Source: Hyphomicrobiales bacterium (GTDB lineage Bacteria; Pseudomonadota; Alphaproteobacteria; Rhizobiales; Xanthobacteraceae). Taken from it: 54,294 nt of DNA. Shown here piece by piece: positions 46,690 to 54,294 of the stretch (within the stretch, counting starts at the first letter, position 1; each line of letters begins with the position of its first letter). The position numbers and the translations under genes are program-made. The stretch spans positions 149-54,442 of the forward strand of contig PLBP01000038.1 of the NCBI GenBank assembly GCA_003135415.1. Reading direction: 5' to 3'. A model generated the notes under the pieces. It was not told the DNA's origin. It saw nothing but the letters and a program-made list of their open reading frames with translations, and did no database searches.

Positions 46690-47661
46690 TCAGTTCAAAG
46701 GAGGCTGCCAGAGCGCCAATAGGCCGTCAAGTTGGGCGCGGGCCGCCGCGTTCGCAAACGCGTCATTCGAAAGCAGGGACGCGACCGACGCGAAGCCGAG
46801 CTTGTCCGCGAGCCACGCCGGGACGCTCAGCCAGCGGAATTCGGAACCGACGCTCTTGCCCTTCCAGTCGCGAATGGGAAGGTCGGCGTCGACGCCCTTG
46901 TTCTTCGCAAGCCAAGCCCGCGCGGCGCGCTCGTCGCCAATCTCGTCGATAAGATTGAGCGGCAGAGCCTGATGGGCGGTAAAGACACGGCCGTCGGCGG
47001 CGATGTTCAGTTTTGCATCGTCGAGCGCACGGCGCTCCTGCACCAGTCCCTTGAACCATCCGTAGCTGTCGTCGACGAGATCGCGGATCGCGGCCTTGGC
47101 CTCGGGGCTCGTCGGCTCGTAGCCGTTGGGCGCGGCCTTCAGCGGCGACGATTTGATTTCCTCGACCGCGACGCCGACATGCTTCAAAAGCTCGGACACG
47201 TTCGGAAACTGAAAGATCACGCCGATCGAGCCGATGATGGCATTGCGCGGCGCGAAGATGCGGTCGGCCGCAATCGCGACGATGTACGCGCCGGAAGCGC
47301 CGAGGCCTTCGACCACGGCGACCACGGGTTTCTTTTCGGCGAGACGGCGAATGCCGTCATAAAGCGCTTCCGACCCCGCAACGGTGCCGCCCGGGCTGTC
47401 AATGGAAATGATGACCGCCTTCGCGCCGGATTTCGCAATGTCGTCGAGCATCTCGAGACGTTCGCGATCGTTACGGATGAGACCACCGACCGTGATGCGT
47501 GCGACATGCGGACTGGATTGCGAAACAAATTTCGTACCGCCGGCGACCGCGACGATTCCACCGATCCCGGCGACCAGAGCCAGGATCGCAAGAACGCGCC
47601 ACAGGGTGAGTTTTCGTCGAAGACGGCGACGATCGACGATGGCGTCAACATCCGAAGACAT
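46690..47661 (-). CDS. sppA: Signal peptide peptidase SppA
   Basis: 323 residues, S49 serine peptidase. One N-terminal membrane helix (LWRVLAILALVAGIGGIVAVAGG), then DSPGGTVAGSEALYDGIRRL and the nucleophile region GLGASGAYIVAIAADRI, followed by GSIGVIFQF; the Lys base is in a later helix. It degrades cleaved signal peptides at the membrane. ATG 47661 (MSSDVDAI) is preferred over 47700. Confidence 0.9.
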   Translation of the reverse strand: MSSDVDAIVDRRRLRRKLTLWRVLAILALVAGIGGIVAVAGGTKFVSQSSPHVARITVGGLIRNDRERLEMLDDIAKSGAKAVIISIDSPGGTVAGSEALYDGIRRLAEKKPVVAVVEGLGASGAYIVAIAADRIFAPRNAIIGSIGVIFQFPNVSELLKHVGVAVEEIKSSPLKAAPNGYEPTSPEAKAAIRDLVDDSYGWFKGLVQERRALDDAKLNIAADGRVFTAHQALPLNLIDEIGDERAARAWLAKNKGVDADLPIRDWKGKSVGSEFRWLSVPAWLADKLGFASVASLLSNDAFANAAARAQLDGLLALWQPPLN

Positions 47662-47827
47662 GTTTGTCAGCCTCTTTGTCAGCTTCAAATTTTGCAGCAC
47701 CGCCTTTTGCCGCGACGGCGGGAGAGTAGACCCGCCGCCGTGGCACCATCAAGGCAAGATGGGCAGCAACACCCGATGCCGGCCACCGGCTATCGCTGCA
47801 ATTCCATTCGTATCTCGCCGTCCGGAT

Positions 47828-49531
47828 TTACTCTTTCTTTTCCGTACCGCGGCTCAGCACCTTACCGAGAATGTCTCCGAGCGTCGCGCCCGAGTCGGAC
47901 GATCCGTACTGGGCGACGGCTTCCTTCTCCTCGGCGATTTCAAGCGCCTTGATCGAAACGGTGACCTTGCCGCTCTTGCGATCGACCATGGTCACGCGCC
48001 CATCGACCTTCTCGCCGCGGGCAAATCGATCGGTGCGTTGTTCGGAGCGATCGCGCGCGAGTTCCGAGCGCTTGATGAACGTGGTGAGGTCGGTGCCGAC
48101 GATTTTGGCCTCAAGGCCGGTCTCTTTGACGTCCGTGATTTCGCAGGTGACGACCGATCCCTTCTTGAGATCGCCCGCCTGCGCATGCGGGTCGCCCGAG
48201 AGCTGCTTGATGCCGAGCGAGATCCGCTCTTTCTCGACGTCGACGTCGAGCACGGCGGCTTTGACCATATCGCCCTTCTTGTATTCCTCGATGACCTGCT
48301 CGCCGGGCCGATTCCAATCGAGGTCGGAGAGATGGACCATGCCGTCGACCTCGCCGTCGAGGCCGAGGAAGAGGCCGAATTCGGTCTTGTTCTTGACCTC
48401 ACCCTCAATGGCGGAACCCACCGGATGCTTCTCGGCGAACGCTTCCCAAGGATTAGGTAGCGTCTGCTTCAGGCCGAGCGAGATCCGGCGCTTGACCGGA
48501 TCGACTTCGAGCACCGATACCTCGACTTCTTGAGAGGTCGCGACGATTTTGCCGGGGTGGACGTTCTTCTTGGTCCAAGACATTTCGGAGACGTGAACGA
48601 GGCCCTCGATGCCGGGTTCCAATTCCACGAAGGCGCCGTAGTCGGTGATATTGGTGACGCGGCCCTTCACTTTCGTGCCGACGGGATATTTCCCTTCGAT
48701 GCCTTCCCACGGATCGCCCTGCAATTGCTTCATGCCGAGCGATATGCGATGCGTCTCGTGATTGATCTTGATGATCTTGACCTTCACGCTCTGGCCGATC
48801 GTAAGCACGTCGGTCGGATGATTGACCCGCCGCCAGGCGATGTCGGTGACGTGCAAGAGGCCGTCGATGCCGCCGAGGTCGACGAAGGCGCCGTAGTCGG
48901 TGATGTTCTTGACCACGCCGTCGATGACCTGACCTTCCTCCAGGCTCGAGACCAATTCCTGGCGCTGGCCGGCGCGCGTCTCCTCGAGCACCGTGCGGCG
49001 CGAGACGACAATGTTGCCGCGGCGGCGATCCATCTTGAGGATCTGAAATTGCTGCGGCGAGCGCATCAGCGGCCCGAGATCGCGGATCGGCCGGATATCC
49101 ACCTGGCTTCGCGGCAAGAAGGCGACGGCACCATCGAGGTCGACGGTGTAGCCGCCCTTGACCTGGTTGAAAATCATGCCGGTGACTTTTTCGTTCGCCG
49201 TGAAAGCCTTCTCTAACTTGACCCAGCTTTCCTCGCGGCGCGCCTTGTCGCGCGAAAGAACCGCTTCACCCAACGCGTTCTCGACCCGCTCGAGATAGAC
49301 CTCGACTTCGTCGCCGACCTTCAGCGCGGCATCGCGGCCCGGGCCGCCGAATTCCTTTACCGGCACGCGGCCTTCGGTCTTCAGTCCGATGTCGATGACG
49401 GCAATGTCCTTCTCGATCGCGACCACGATTCCTTTGACGACCGAACCTTCCTGCAGGTCTTTGCGGCCGAAGGATTCCTCGAGCATTGCTGCGAAGTCTT
49501 CGCGGGTCGGTTGAGTGGCGGTAGCGGGCAT
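47828..49531 (-). CDS. rpsA: 30S ribosomal protein S1
   Basis: 567 residues with six S1 RNA-binding domains. The repeats are visible as GSVVKGIVVAIEKDIAVIDI, then DGVVKNITDYGAFVDLGGIDGLLH, KGRVTNITDYGAFVELEPGIEGLVH and EGEVKNKTEFGLFLGLDGEVDGMVH, with weaker first, second and last ones. It binds mRNA leaders and helps initiation. ATG 49531 (MPATATQPT) has GGAGA upstream; the open frame further upstream lacks homology. Confidence 0.97.
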   Translation of the reverse strand: MPATATQPTREDFAAMLEESFGRKDLQEGSVVKGIVVAIEKDIAVIDIGLKTEGRVPVKEFGGPGRDAALKVGDEVEVYLERVENALGEAVLSRDKARREESWVKLEKAFTANEKVTGMIFNQVKGGYTVDLDGAVAFLPRSQVDIRPIRDLGPLMRSPQQFQILKMDRRRGNIVVSRRTVLEETRAGQRQELVSSLEEGQVIDGVVKNITDYGAFVDLGGIDGLLHVTDIAWRRVNHPTDVLTIGQSVKVKIIKINHETHRISLGMKQLQGDPWEGIEGKYPVGTKVKGRVTNITDYGAFVELEPGIEGLVHVSEMSWTKKNVHPGKIVATSQEVEVSVLEVDPVKRRISLGLKQTLPNPWEAFAEKHPVGSAIEGEVKNKTEFGLFLGLDGEVDGMVHLSDLDWNRPGEQVIEEYKKGDMVKAAVLDVDVEKERISLGIKQLSGDPHAQAGDLKKGSVVTCEITDVKETGLEAKIVGTDLTTFIKRSELARDRSEQRTDRFARGEKVDGRVTMVDRKSGKVTVSIKALEIAEEKEAVAQYGSSDSGATLGDILGKVLSRGTEKKE

Positions 49532-49729
49532 TGGTTCTCCTGGTTCAGTGTTTCGAGTTTGATGATGGGCGCGCTTCAAACCCATGAGCGCGGGGCCCCA
49601 GGCCCCAGCGGCCGCTGGATGATGAGTCGCGTCGCGGCGAGGCCGCGTGCATTGAAACGATGGTTCGTTCGGAAACCGCAACAAGCAGACGGCGCGGGGC
49701 GGGCTTGCCTCCAACTCGACGAGGGCGGA

Positions 49730-50368
49730 TTAACCCCGACCTCGGCCCGCCCGGGCAACCTCCACGATCGAAAGCGCGGCCCGGAATGCGGCTTCTATAT
49801 CCAAGTCGGTGGTATCGAGCAAGACCGCATCGGGCGCGGCCTTTAGGGGAGCGATTGCCCGCTCGGAATCGCGCCGATCGCGCTCGCGAATGGCGGCCAG
49901 CACCGCCTCCAAGGTCATTTTCTCTCCTTTGGCCGTGAGTTCGCGAAATCGCCGCTCGGCGCGCATTTCGGCCGAGGCGGTGACAAAAATCTTAACGTCG
50001 GCCTCGGGCGCGATCACCGTGCCGGTATCGCGCCCATCGAGGACTGCCCCTTCGGGCCGATGGGCGAAATCTTTTTGCAGCGTCAGCAGGGCGGCGCGCA
50101 CCTCCGGAAACACCGCCACGCGGGACGCGGCTTCGCCGATCGATCGCTCGCGCAGGCGCTCGGCATCGAGCGAAGCAATATCGAACTCGCGCGCGGCGGC
50201 AATCGCGGCCTTCACGTCATCGAGCGCGTGTCCTCGATCGAGAAGCCGGACCGCGACACCGCGATACAATAGCCCGGTATCGAGGTGCGGAAGCTTGTAG
50301 TGCCCAGCCACGCGCCGCGCGATCGTGCCTTTTCCGGAAGCGGCGGGTCCATCGATGGTGATGATCAT
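49730..50368 (-). CDS. cmk: Cytidylate kinase
   Basis: 212 residues. Walker A is [29 protein letters not shown] and [16 protein letters not shown] bind nucleotide. It phosphorylates CMP and dCMP. It begins 3 bp after aroA. The order aroA-cmk-rpsA is conserved across proteobacteria. Confidence 0.96.
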   Translation of the reverse strand: MIITIDGPAASGKGTIARRVAGHYKLPHLDTGLLYRGVAVRLLDRGHALDDVKAAIAAAREFDIASLDAERLRERSIGEAASRVAVFPEVRAALLTLQKDFAHRPEGAVLDGRDTGTVIAPEADVKIFVTASAEMRAERRFRELTAKGEKMTLEAVLAAIRERDRRDSERAIAPLKAAPDAVLLDTTDLDIEAAFRAALSIVEVARAGRGRG

Positions 50369-50371
50369 GGG

Positions 50372-51739
50372 TCAACGAAAATCGGCGCCGAGCTTCCGCA
50401 TGAGGCCGGTGAAATCCGGAAAGCTCGTCGCGACAAAGGACGCGTCGTCAATCATGACCGGTTTTTCGCTCGCAAGGCCCATGACGAGAAAGCTCATGGC
50501 GATGCGGTGGTCCATATGCGTCTCGACCTCGCCACCGCCGGCGACGCGGCCGTTGCCATGGACGATGAGATTGTCGCCGGCGATTTCATAGGCGACGCCA
50601 TTCGCCGCAAGCCCCGCGGCGACCGCCGCGAGGCGGTCGGATTCCTTCACCCGCAACTCCGAAAGCCCCCGCATAATCGTCGTTCCCGCCGCGAAGGAGG
50701 CCGCGACCGCGAGCACCGGATATTCGTCGATCATCGAGGGCGCGCGCGAAGCCGGCACTTCGACCCCTCGCAAGGACGAATGGCGCATGCGGAGATCGAC
50801 GATGGGCTCGCCGTTTTCCTCGCGGCGGTCCAATTCCTCGATCGAGGCTCCCATTTCCTTCAGCGTTTCAACGAGACCGGTGCGCAAGGGATTGGCGAGC
50901 ATGCCTTCAAGGACGAGATCGGAGTCCGGAACCACGAGTGCCGCGACGAGCGGGAAGGCCGCCGACGATGGATCGGCGGGAACGCGGAGTTTTTGCGGCG
51001 CTAGCTCAGGCCGCCCTTGCAACACGATTCGCCGACCGTGCTCACTGTAGCGCTCGATGCCAATCGTGGCGCCGAAAGCGCGCAGCATGCGCTCGGTATG
51101 ATCGCGCGTCGCTTCGCGCTCGATCACGATCGTTTCGCCGGGTGCGGCGAGAGCGCAAAAAAGCACCGCGGATTTTACTTGCGCCGACGGGACCGGGGTC
51201 TCGTATTGAATCGGGATCGGATCGCGGGCGCCCTTCAAGCGCACCGGCAGCCTCGCGCCGTCGATCTGTTCGAGAACTTCCGCGCCCATGCGCATGATGG
51301 GTTCGAGTACGCGCCGCATCGGACGGCGGCGCAGGCTCGCGTCGCCATCGAAGACGACTTCGATCGGATGACCCGCGGCCACGCCCATGGCAAGCCGGAC
51401 GCCGGTACCGGAATTGCCGAAATCGAGGGCGCTGGTGGGCTCGAGTAGAGAACCGATGCCGACGCCGGAAACACGCCATGAACCCGGACTGTTGCGTGCG
51501 ATTGCAGCGCCGAATTGCTTGCAAGCGCGCGCGGTCGCCAGCACGTCTTCGCCTTCCAGGATACCTTCAATCGAGGTCTCGCCGACGGTCAGCAAGCCGA
51601 TCAAGAGCGCCCGGTGCGAAATAGATTTGTCCCCCGGCACGCGCGCCCGGCCTTTGATGGAGGCCGAGCGATGGGCGACGATATGCGCGCTAATTTGGCT
51701 CTTATCCGTCACGGAGGGCTTCATGGAGGCGACCGGCAT
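50372..51739 (-). CDS. aroA: 3-phosphoshikimate 1-carboxyvinyltransferase (EPSP synthase)
   Basis: About 455 residues. PGDKSISHRALLIG, RRRPMRRVLEP, SAQVKSAVLF and RVKESDRLAAV are the substrate-binding motifs, and RPMRRV and the overall pattern are those of class II (CP4-like) enzymes. It joins PEP and shikimate 3-phosphate. The loop reads FGNSGTGVRL, with Gly where the glyphosate-tolerant CP4 enzyme has Ala. ATG 51739 (MPVAS) has AAGG upstream; ATG 51724 is an alternative. Confidence 0.93.
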   Translation of the reverse strand: MPVASMKPSVTDKSQISAHIVAHRSASIKGRARVPGDKSISHRALLIGLLTVGETSIEGILEGEDVLATARACKQFGAAIARNSPGSWRVSGVGIGSLLEPTSALDFGNSGTGVRLAMGVAAGHPIEVVFDGDASLRRRPMRRVLEPIMRMGAEVLEQIDGARLPVRLKGARDPIPIQYETPVPSAQVKSAVLFCALAAPGETIVIEREATRDHTERMLRAFGATIGIERYSEHGRRIVLQGRPELAPQKLRVPADPSSAAFPLVAALVVPDSDLVLEGMLANPLRTGLVETLKEMGASIEELDRREENGEPIVDLRMRHSSLRGVEVPASRAPSMIDEYPVLAVAASFAAGTTIMRGLSELRVKESDRLAAVAAGLAANGVAYEIAGDNLIVHGNGRVAGGGEVETHMDHRIAMSFLVMGLASEKPVMIDDASFVATSFPDFTGLMRKLGADFR

Positions 51740-51876
51740 CGGCTTTCGCCTTCGATGCAATGGCTCTAGCACGCGTTCCGCGTCCTCGTCACGGCGGCGA
51801 AAGCCGGTTTTCGACCTTGACAGACTAGAGGGCGCGGTCCAATGGAGGCCCCTTTTTTCAACCAGCACAGGGAGCG

Positions 51877-52305
51877 ATGGCCGTGGCTAAGCCCGAGCTA
51901 GGTATCAAGCGCATCTGTGGAAACTGCGGAACGAAATTCTACGATCTCGCTCGTGATCCGATCCTCTGCCCAAAATGCGGCACGGTCTACGAGATCATCG
52001 CGGTACCCACGCGCGCGACCGCCGTGAAGGCGGCGCCGGTAGCAGCAATTGTCGTACCCGATGAACCCGAGCCTGTGGCGCCCGCCGGCGCGGAAGTAAT
52101 CTCGCTCGAAGAAGCGGCCGAGGCTGAAAGCAAGGCGGGAGCCGCCAAAGCAACTCCGGCCGATCTTGAAGGCGAGGAAGAGGAAGAGGTGATCGCCGGC
52201 GGCGCGGAAGACGACACGACCTTCCTCGAACAAGACGAGGAAGAGTCGGGCGATGTCTCGGACTTGATCGGCGAAACCATCGAGGAAAAAGAAGAGGAAA
52301 ATTAA
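51877..52305 (+). CDS. TIGR02300 family acidic zinc-ribbon protein
   Basis: 142 residues. The N-terminal zinc ribbon CGNCGTKFYDL...CPKCG matches the 'FYDLN acid' family TIGR02300. The remainder is highly acidic, with Glu/Asp runs such as EGEEEEEVIAGG and a final IEEKEEEN, probably disordered. Function unknown; it is nearly universal in alphaproteobacteria, often beside aroA-cmk and a tRNA-Ala as here. ATG 51877 follows GGGAG; GTG 51883 is an alternative. Confidence 0.9.
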   Translation: MAVAKPELGIKRICGNCGTKFYDLARDPILCPKCGTVYEIIAVPTRATAVKAAPVAAIVVPDEPEPVAPAGAEVISLEEAAEAESKAGAAKATPADLEGEEEEEVIAGGAEDDTTFLEQDEEESGDVSDLIGETIEEKEEEN

Positions 52306-52356
52306 CACCGATCGAGAATTCTGTTTAAGCCGCTCGCGGACAATAGCGGTTTCAGT

Positions 52357-52432
<76 letters not shown>

Positions 52433-52494
52433 AATCTTCTTCCGCGCCGCTTCCGATAGCCGCCGAGAACCTACCTCGGCGCGAATTGGCCTCT

Positions 52495-52524
52495 CTTGTC
52501 GCAAGCGATCCGCATTCCCATATA
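52495..52524 (+). promoter_or_regulatory. Sigma-32 (RpoH)-type heat-shock promoter
   Basis: CTTG at 52495-52498, 18 bases, then CCCATATA at 52517-52524. This fits the RpoH pattern CTTGAAA-N11-16-CCCATnTA. It lies 79 bp upstream of the Hsp20 start, beyond the tRNA. Confidence 0.65.
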
Positions 52525-52602
52525 AGCTCTTGAAGAGGGGCTCCTCCTCATCCGGGGCGCCACAGGCGGGCCCCGCAAAGTCGCTTCGAAAGAGGGCTTT
52601 GC

Positions 52603-53031
52603 ATGTCCAAGATTCCTTCGCTTTCGAGCCCGTTTCTTCTCGGTTTCGAGGAAATCGAACGGGCGCTCGACCGGGTTGCGAAAGCAGCCGACGGCTACCC
52701 GCCCTACAACATCGAACGCGTGGCGCGTGACGGCGATCATCCGGAGCGGCTGCGAATTACCCTTGCGGTTGCAGGTTTTTCCCGCGCTGAGCTTGAAATC
52801 ACCGTCGAGGAGAACGAACTAAAGATTCGCGGCCGGCAAAACGAAGTCGATCAGGGTCGGGTATTTATCCATCGCGGCATCGCCGCGCGGCAGTTCCAAC
52901 GCACGTTTTTGTTGGCCGACGGTATGCAGGTGGCGGCAGCAGAGTTGCGGGACGGATTGCTTTCCCTCGATCTCGAACGGCCCGAAATAGTACGGGCGGT
53001 ACGGCGTGTCGACATCACCACGGGCGGCTGA
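52603..53031 (+). CDS. Small heat-shock protein Hsp20
   Basis: 142 residues with an alpha-crystallin domain: PPYNIERVARDGDHPERLRITLAVAG, ELEITVEENELKIRG and HRGIAARQFQRTFLL, the A-x-x-R-x-F-x-x-x-F-x-L pattern close to IbpA. It holds unfolding proteins for Hsp70/ClpB. A likely RpoH promoter lies upstream, and DUF1150 follows 29 bp downstream, a frequent pair in Rhizobiales. Confidence 0.92.
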   Translation: MSKIPSLSSPFLLGFEEIERALDRVAKAADGYPPYNIERVARDGDHPERLRITLAVAGFSRAELEITVEENELKIRGRQNEVDQGRVFIHRGIAARQFQRTFLLADGMQVAAAELRDGLLSLDLERPEIVRAVRRVDITTGG

Positions 53032-53060
53032 ATTTCAAGCGCGGAGCAGAGGACAAGATC

Positions 53061-53324
53061 ATGACCGAGAACAAACACGAGATCGCAGTGAAGCTCACGC
53101 CGGAAGCGTTCGCCGTGCTCGGCGGCGGCGAGATCGCCTACGTGAGGCCGGTTCGCTCCGAAGACGTGAAGACGCTATTTCCCCAGGCGCCGCAACTCGC
53201 GCCCGGAATGCAATTTTTCGCGCTTCACGCCGCGGACGGAATGCCGATCATGCTCACCGACAGCCGCGAAGCCGCGATTGCAAGCGCGCGCGAGCAAGCG
53301 CTCGATACGGTCAGCGTGCACTGA
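53061..53324 (+). CDS. DUF1150 family protein (paralog 2)
   Basis: 87 residues: LTPEAFAVLGGGEIAYVRPV, LAPGMQFFALHAADG and ASAREQALDT define the family. It shares most of its length with the copy at 3430. Cotranscription with Hsp20 suggests a role in protein quality control, unproven. It converges with ptsN. Confidence 0.92.
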   Translation: MTENKHEIAVKLTPEAFAVLGGGEIAYVRPVRSEDVKTLFPQAPQLAPGMQFFALHAADGMPIMLTDSREAAIASAREQALDTVSVH

Positions 53325-53337
53325 GAAAATTCGAGGG

Positions 53338-53359
53338 GAGACGGGCGAAAGCCCGTCTC
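53338..53359. terminator. Bidirectional hairpin between DUF1150 and ptsN
   Basis: GAGACGGGC and GCCCGTCTC form a perfect 9-bp stem with a GAAA tetraloop, 13 bp after the DUF1150 stop and touching the ptsN stop. A very stable hairpin; T-runs are short on both sides. Confidence 0.65.
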
Positions 53360-53822
53360 AAGCGGCGTTCGTCGCGGGCGGCATGGTGAGAACCGCATAG
53401 AGCGAATTTGCATCGCGGGAATTTCTGAGCTTCTTCGCGATGTTCGGATCGCGCAATAGCCGCGCGATCAAGGCCAAAGCCTTGAGATGATCGGCGCCCG
53501 CCGTCTCCGGCGCGAGCAGAAGAAACACGAGATCGACCGGCTCGCCGTCGAGTGCCTCGAAATCGATCGGTTTTTCGAGGCGCGCGAACAGGCCGTAAAT
53601 CCGCTCGATCTTCGGGAGCTTGCCGTGCGGGATCGCCACGCCGTGGCCGATTCCGGTCGAGCCGAGACGCTCCCGCTGCAGCAAGATCTCGAAAATCTTC
53701 CGCTCGTCCGAGCCGGTGGACTTCGCCGCCTCGGCCGAAAGCTCTTGCAGCATCTGCTTCTTGTTGCTGACCTTCAACAACGGGAAGATCGCATTGGGCG
53801 CGAGAAGGTCGCTGAGCGGCAT
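53358..53822 (-). CDS. ptsN: Nitrogen-related PTS enzyme IIA
   Basis: 154 residues: MPLSDLLAPNAIFPLLKVSNK, the phospho-His loop GIGHGVAIPHGKLP and VFLLLAPETAGADHLKALA. It accepts phosphate from the PtsP-PtsO chain and tunes nitrogen and potassium physiology. It lies downstream of rpoN, but the hpf gene usually between them is absent; only about 124 bp of non-coding sequence separates them. Confidence 0.95.
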   Translation of the reverse strand: MPLSDLLAPNAIFPLLKVSNKKQMLQELSAEAAKSTGSDERKIFEILLQRERLGSTGIGHGVAIPHGKLPKIERIYGLFARLEKPIDFEALDGEPVDLVFLLLAPETAGADHLKALALIARLLRDPNIAKKLRNSRDANSLYAVLTMPPATNAA

Positions 53823-53946
53823 GTCTTCTAATCCGTATAGGGTGCTGGAGCCCCCGCACCGCGCTATCGGTTCATCGAAGGCGCGGGACCATAGGGACCG
53901 ACCCCCGGGGGGTCAATGGGCCTCATGCAGGAAAGCCGAGAGCGAA

Positions 53947-54294
53947 TCAGTCCGCGAGTTTTGACGATTGCTTTTCGCGGCGGCGCTGCACCGAAGACGG
54001 AATTTTCATGGCTTCGCGATATTTCGCGATGGTGCGTCTCGCGATATCGATGCCGGCATCCTTCAGGCGCTGAACGATCGTGTCGTCGGACAGAACGTCA
54101 GCGGAGCTTTCGGCATCGATCATTTGCTTAATTCGGTGACGAACCGCCTCGGCCGAATGCGCTTCACCGCCGTCGGCGGAGGCGATGGAAGAAGAAAAGA
54201 AATACTTCAGTTCGAAAATTCCGCGCGGCGTCGCCATGTACTTATTCGCCGTCACGCGCGACACGGTCGATTCGTGCATGCCGATGGCGTCGGC
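53947..54294 (-). CDS. rpoN: RNA polymerase sigma-54 factor, C-terminal part
   Basis: The last 115 residues, running off the window edge. ADAIGMHESTVSRVTANKY is the sigma-54 helix-turn-helix, RGIFELKYFFSS follows, and ARRTIAKYREAM is the RpoN box that contacts the -24 element. The end (QRRREKQSSKLAD) is the normal terminus. It directs transcription of enhancer-dependent genes, for example nitrogen ones. Confidence 0.96.
   Translation of the reverse strand, partial: ADAIGMHESTVSRVTANKYMATPRGIFELKYFFSSSIASADGGEAHSAEAVRHRIKQMIDAESSADVLSDDTIVQRLKDAGIDIARRTIAKYREAMKIPSSVQRRREKQSSKLAD

Noticed and set aside
53898-53912. GACCCCC/GGGGGTC palindrome between ptsN and rpoN
   Set aside because: The loop is too tight and there is no T-run; possibly chance in GC-rich DNA.

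Overview
This window reads as chromosome of an alphaproteobacterium of the order Hyphomicrobiales (Rhizobiales). The gene orders dnaA-dnaN-recF-gyrB, rpsT-echA-mutM beside ubiE-ubiB, trpF-trpB-trpA-accD-folC, divL-tsaE/amgK-murU-addB-addA-trxA and aroA-cmk-rpsA-sppA-ihfB-lapA are typical of that group. So are the TIGR02300, DUF1150 and DUF2865 families and the General Stress Response (EcfG) promoters. I cannot fix the family or genus from sequence alone.

Bases 1-11,100 are an accessory region of small, often exported or membrane proteins. It holds a truncated hydroxyacid dehydrogenase end, a frameshifted histidine phosphatase, a stress-type flavin/pyridoxamine oxidase, an L,D-transpeptidase, a PilZ protein, a DUF1150 paralog, a DUF2865 protein, a GapN-like dehydrogenase and a Sel1 protein. 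From about 7.25 kb a minus-strand series ends at moeB. Four exact EcfG-type promoters (GGAAC, 16-17 bases, CGTT) and two near matches lie upstream of genes here, so much of the region looks like a general-stress regulon. In 7.25-11.1 kb, four direct copies of a sequence matching the 3' end of moeB punctuate the series, each just downstream of a gene. This resembles repeated insertion, or cassette-like growth, at the end of moeB.

Bases 11.8-27.9 kb are core genome. They hold a Gfa-like protein, gyrB-recF-dnaN-dnaA on the minus strand, a long non-coding stretch upstream of dnaA, rpsT, an enoyl-CoA hydratase, mutM, then on the plus strand ubiE, ubiB, coaBC, dut, an Rrf2 regulator and cysK.

Bases 28-40 kb are one plus-strand block: a DivL-type kinase with Tyr instead of the phospho-acceptor His, a TsaE-AmgK fusion, MurU, AddB, AddA and thioredoxin. 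Bases 40-51.7 kb are minus strand: folC, accD, trpA, trpB, trpF, an ornithine cyclodeaminase-like enzyme, lapA, ihfB, sppA, rpsA, cmk and aroA. The end carries a TIGR02300 protein, tRNA-Ala(GGC), a heat-shock Hsp20-DUF1150 pair with a sigma-32 type promoter, ptsN, and the C-terminus of rpoN running off the window.

All calls come from reading the sequence and recalled family knowledge. No searches were run. Two homopolymer frameshifts in the accessory region could be real or sequencing errors.
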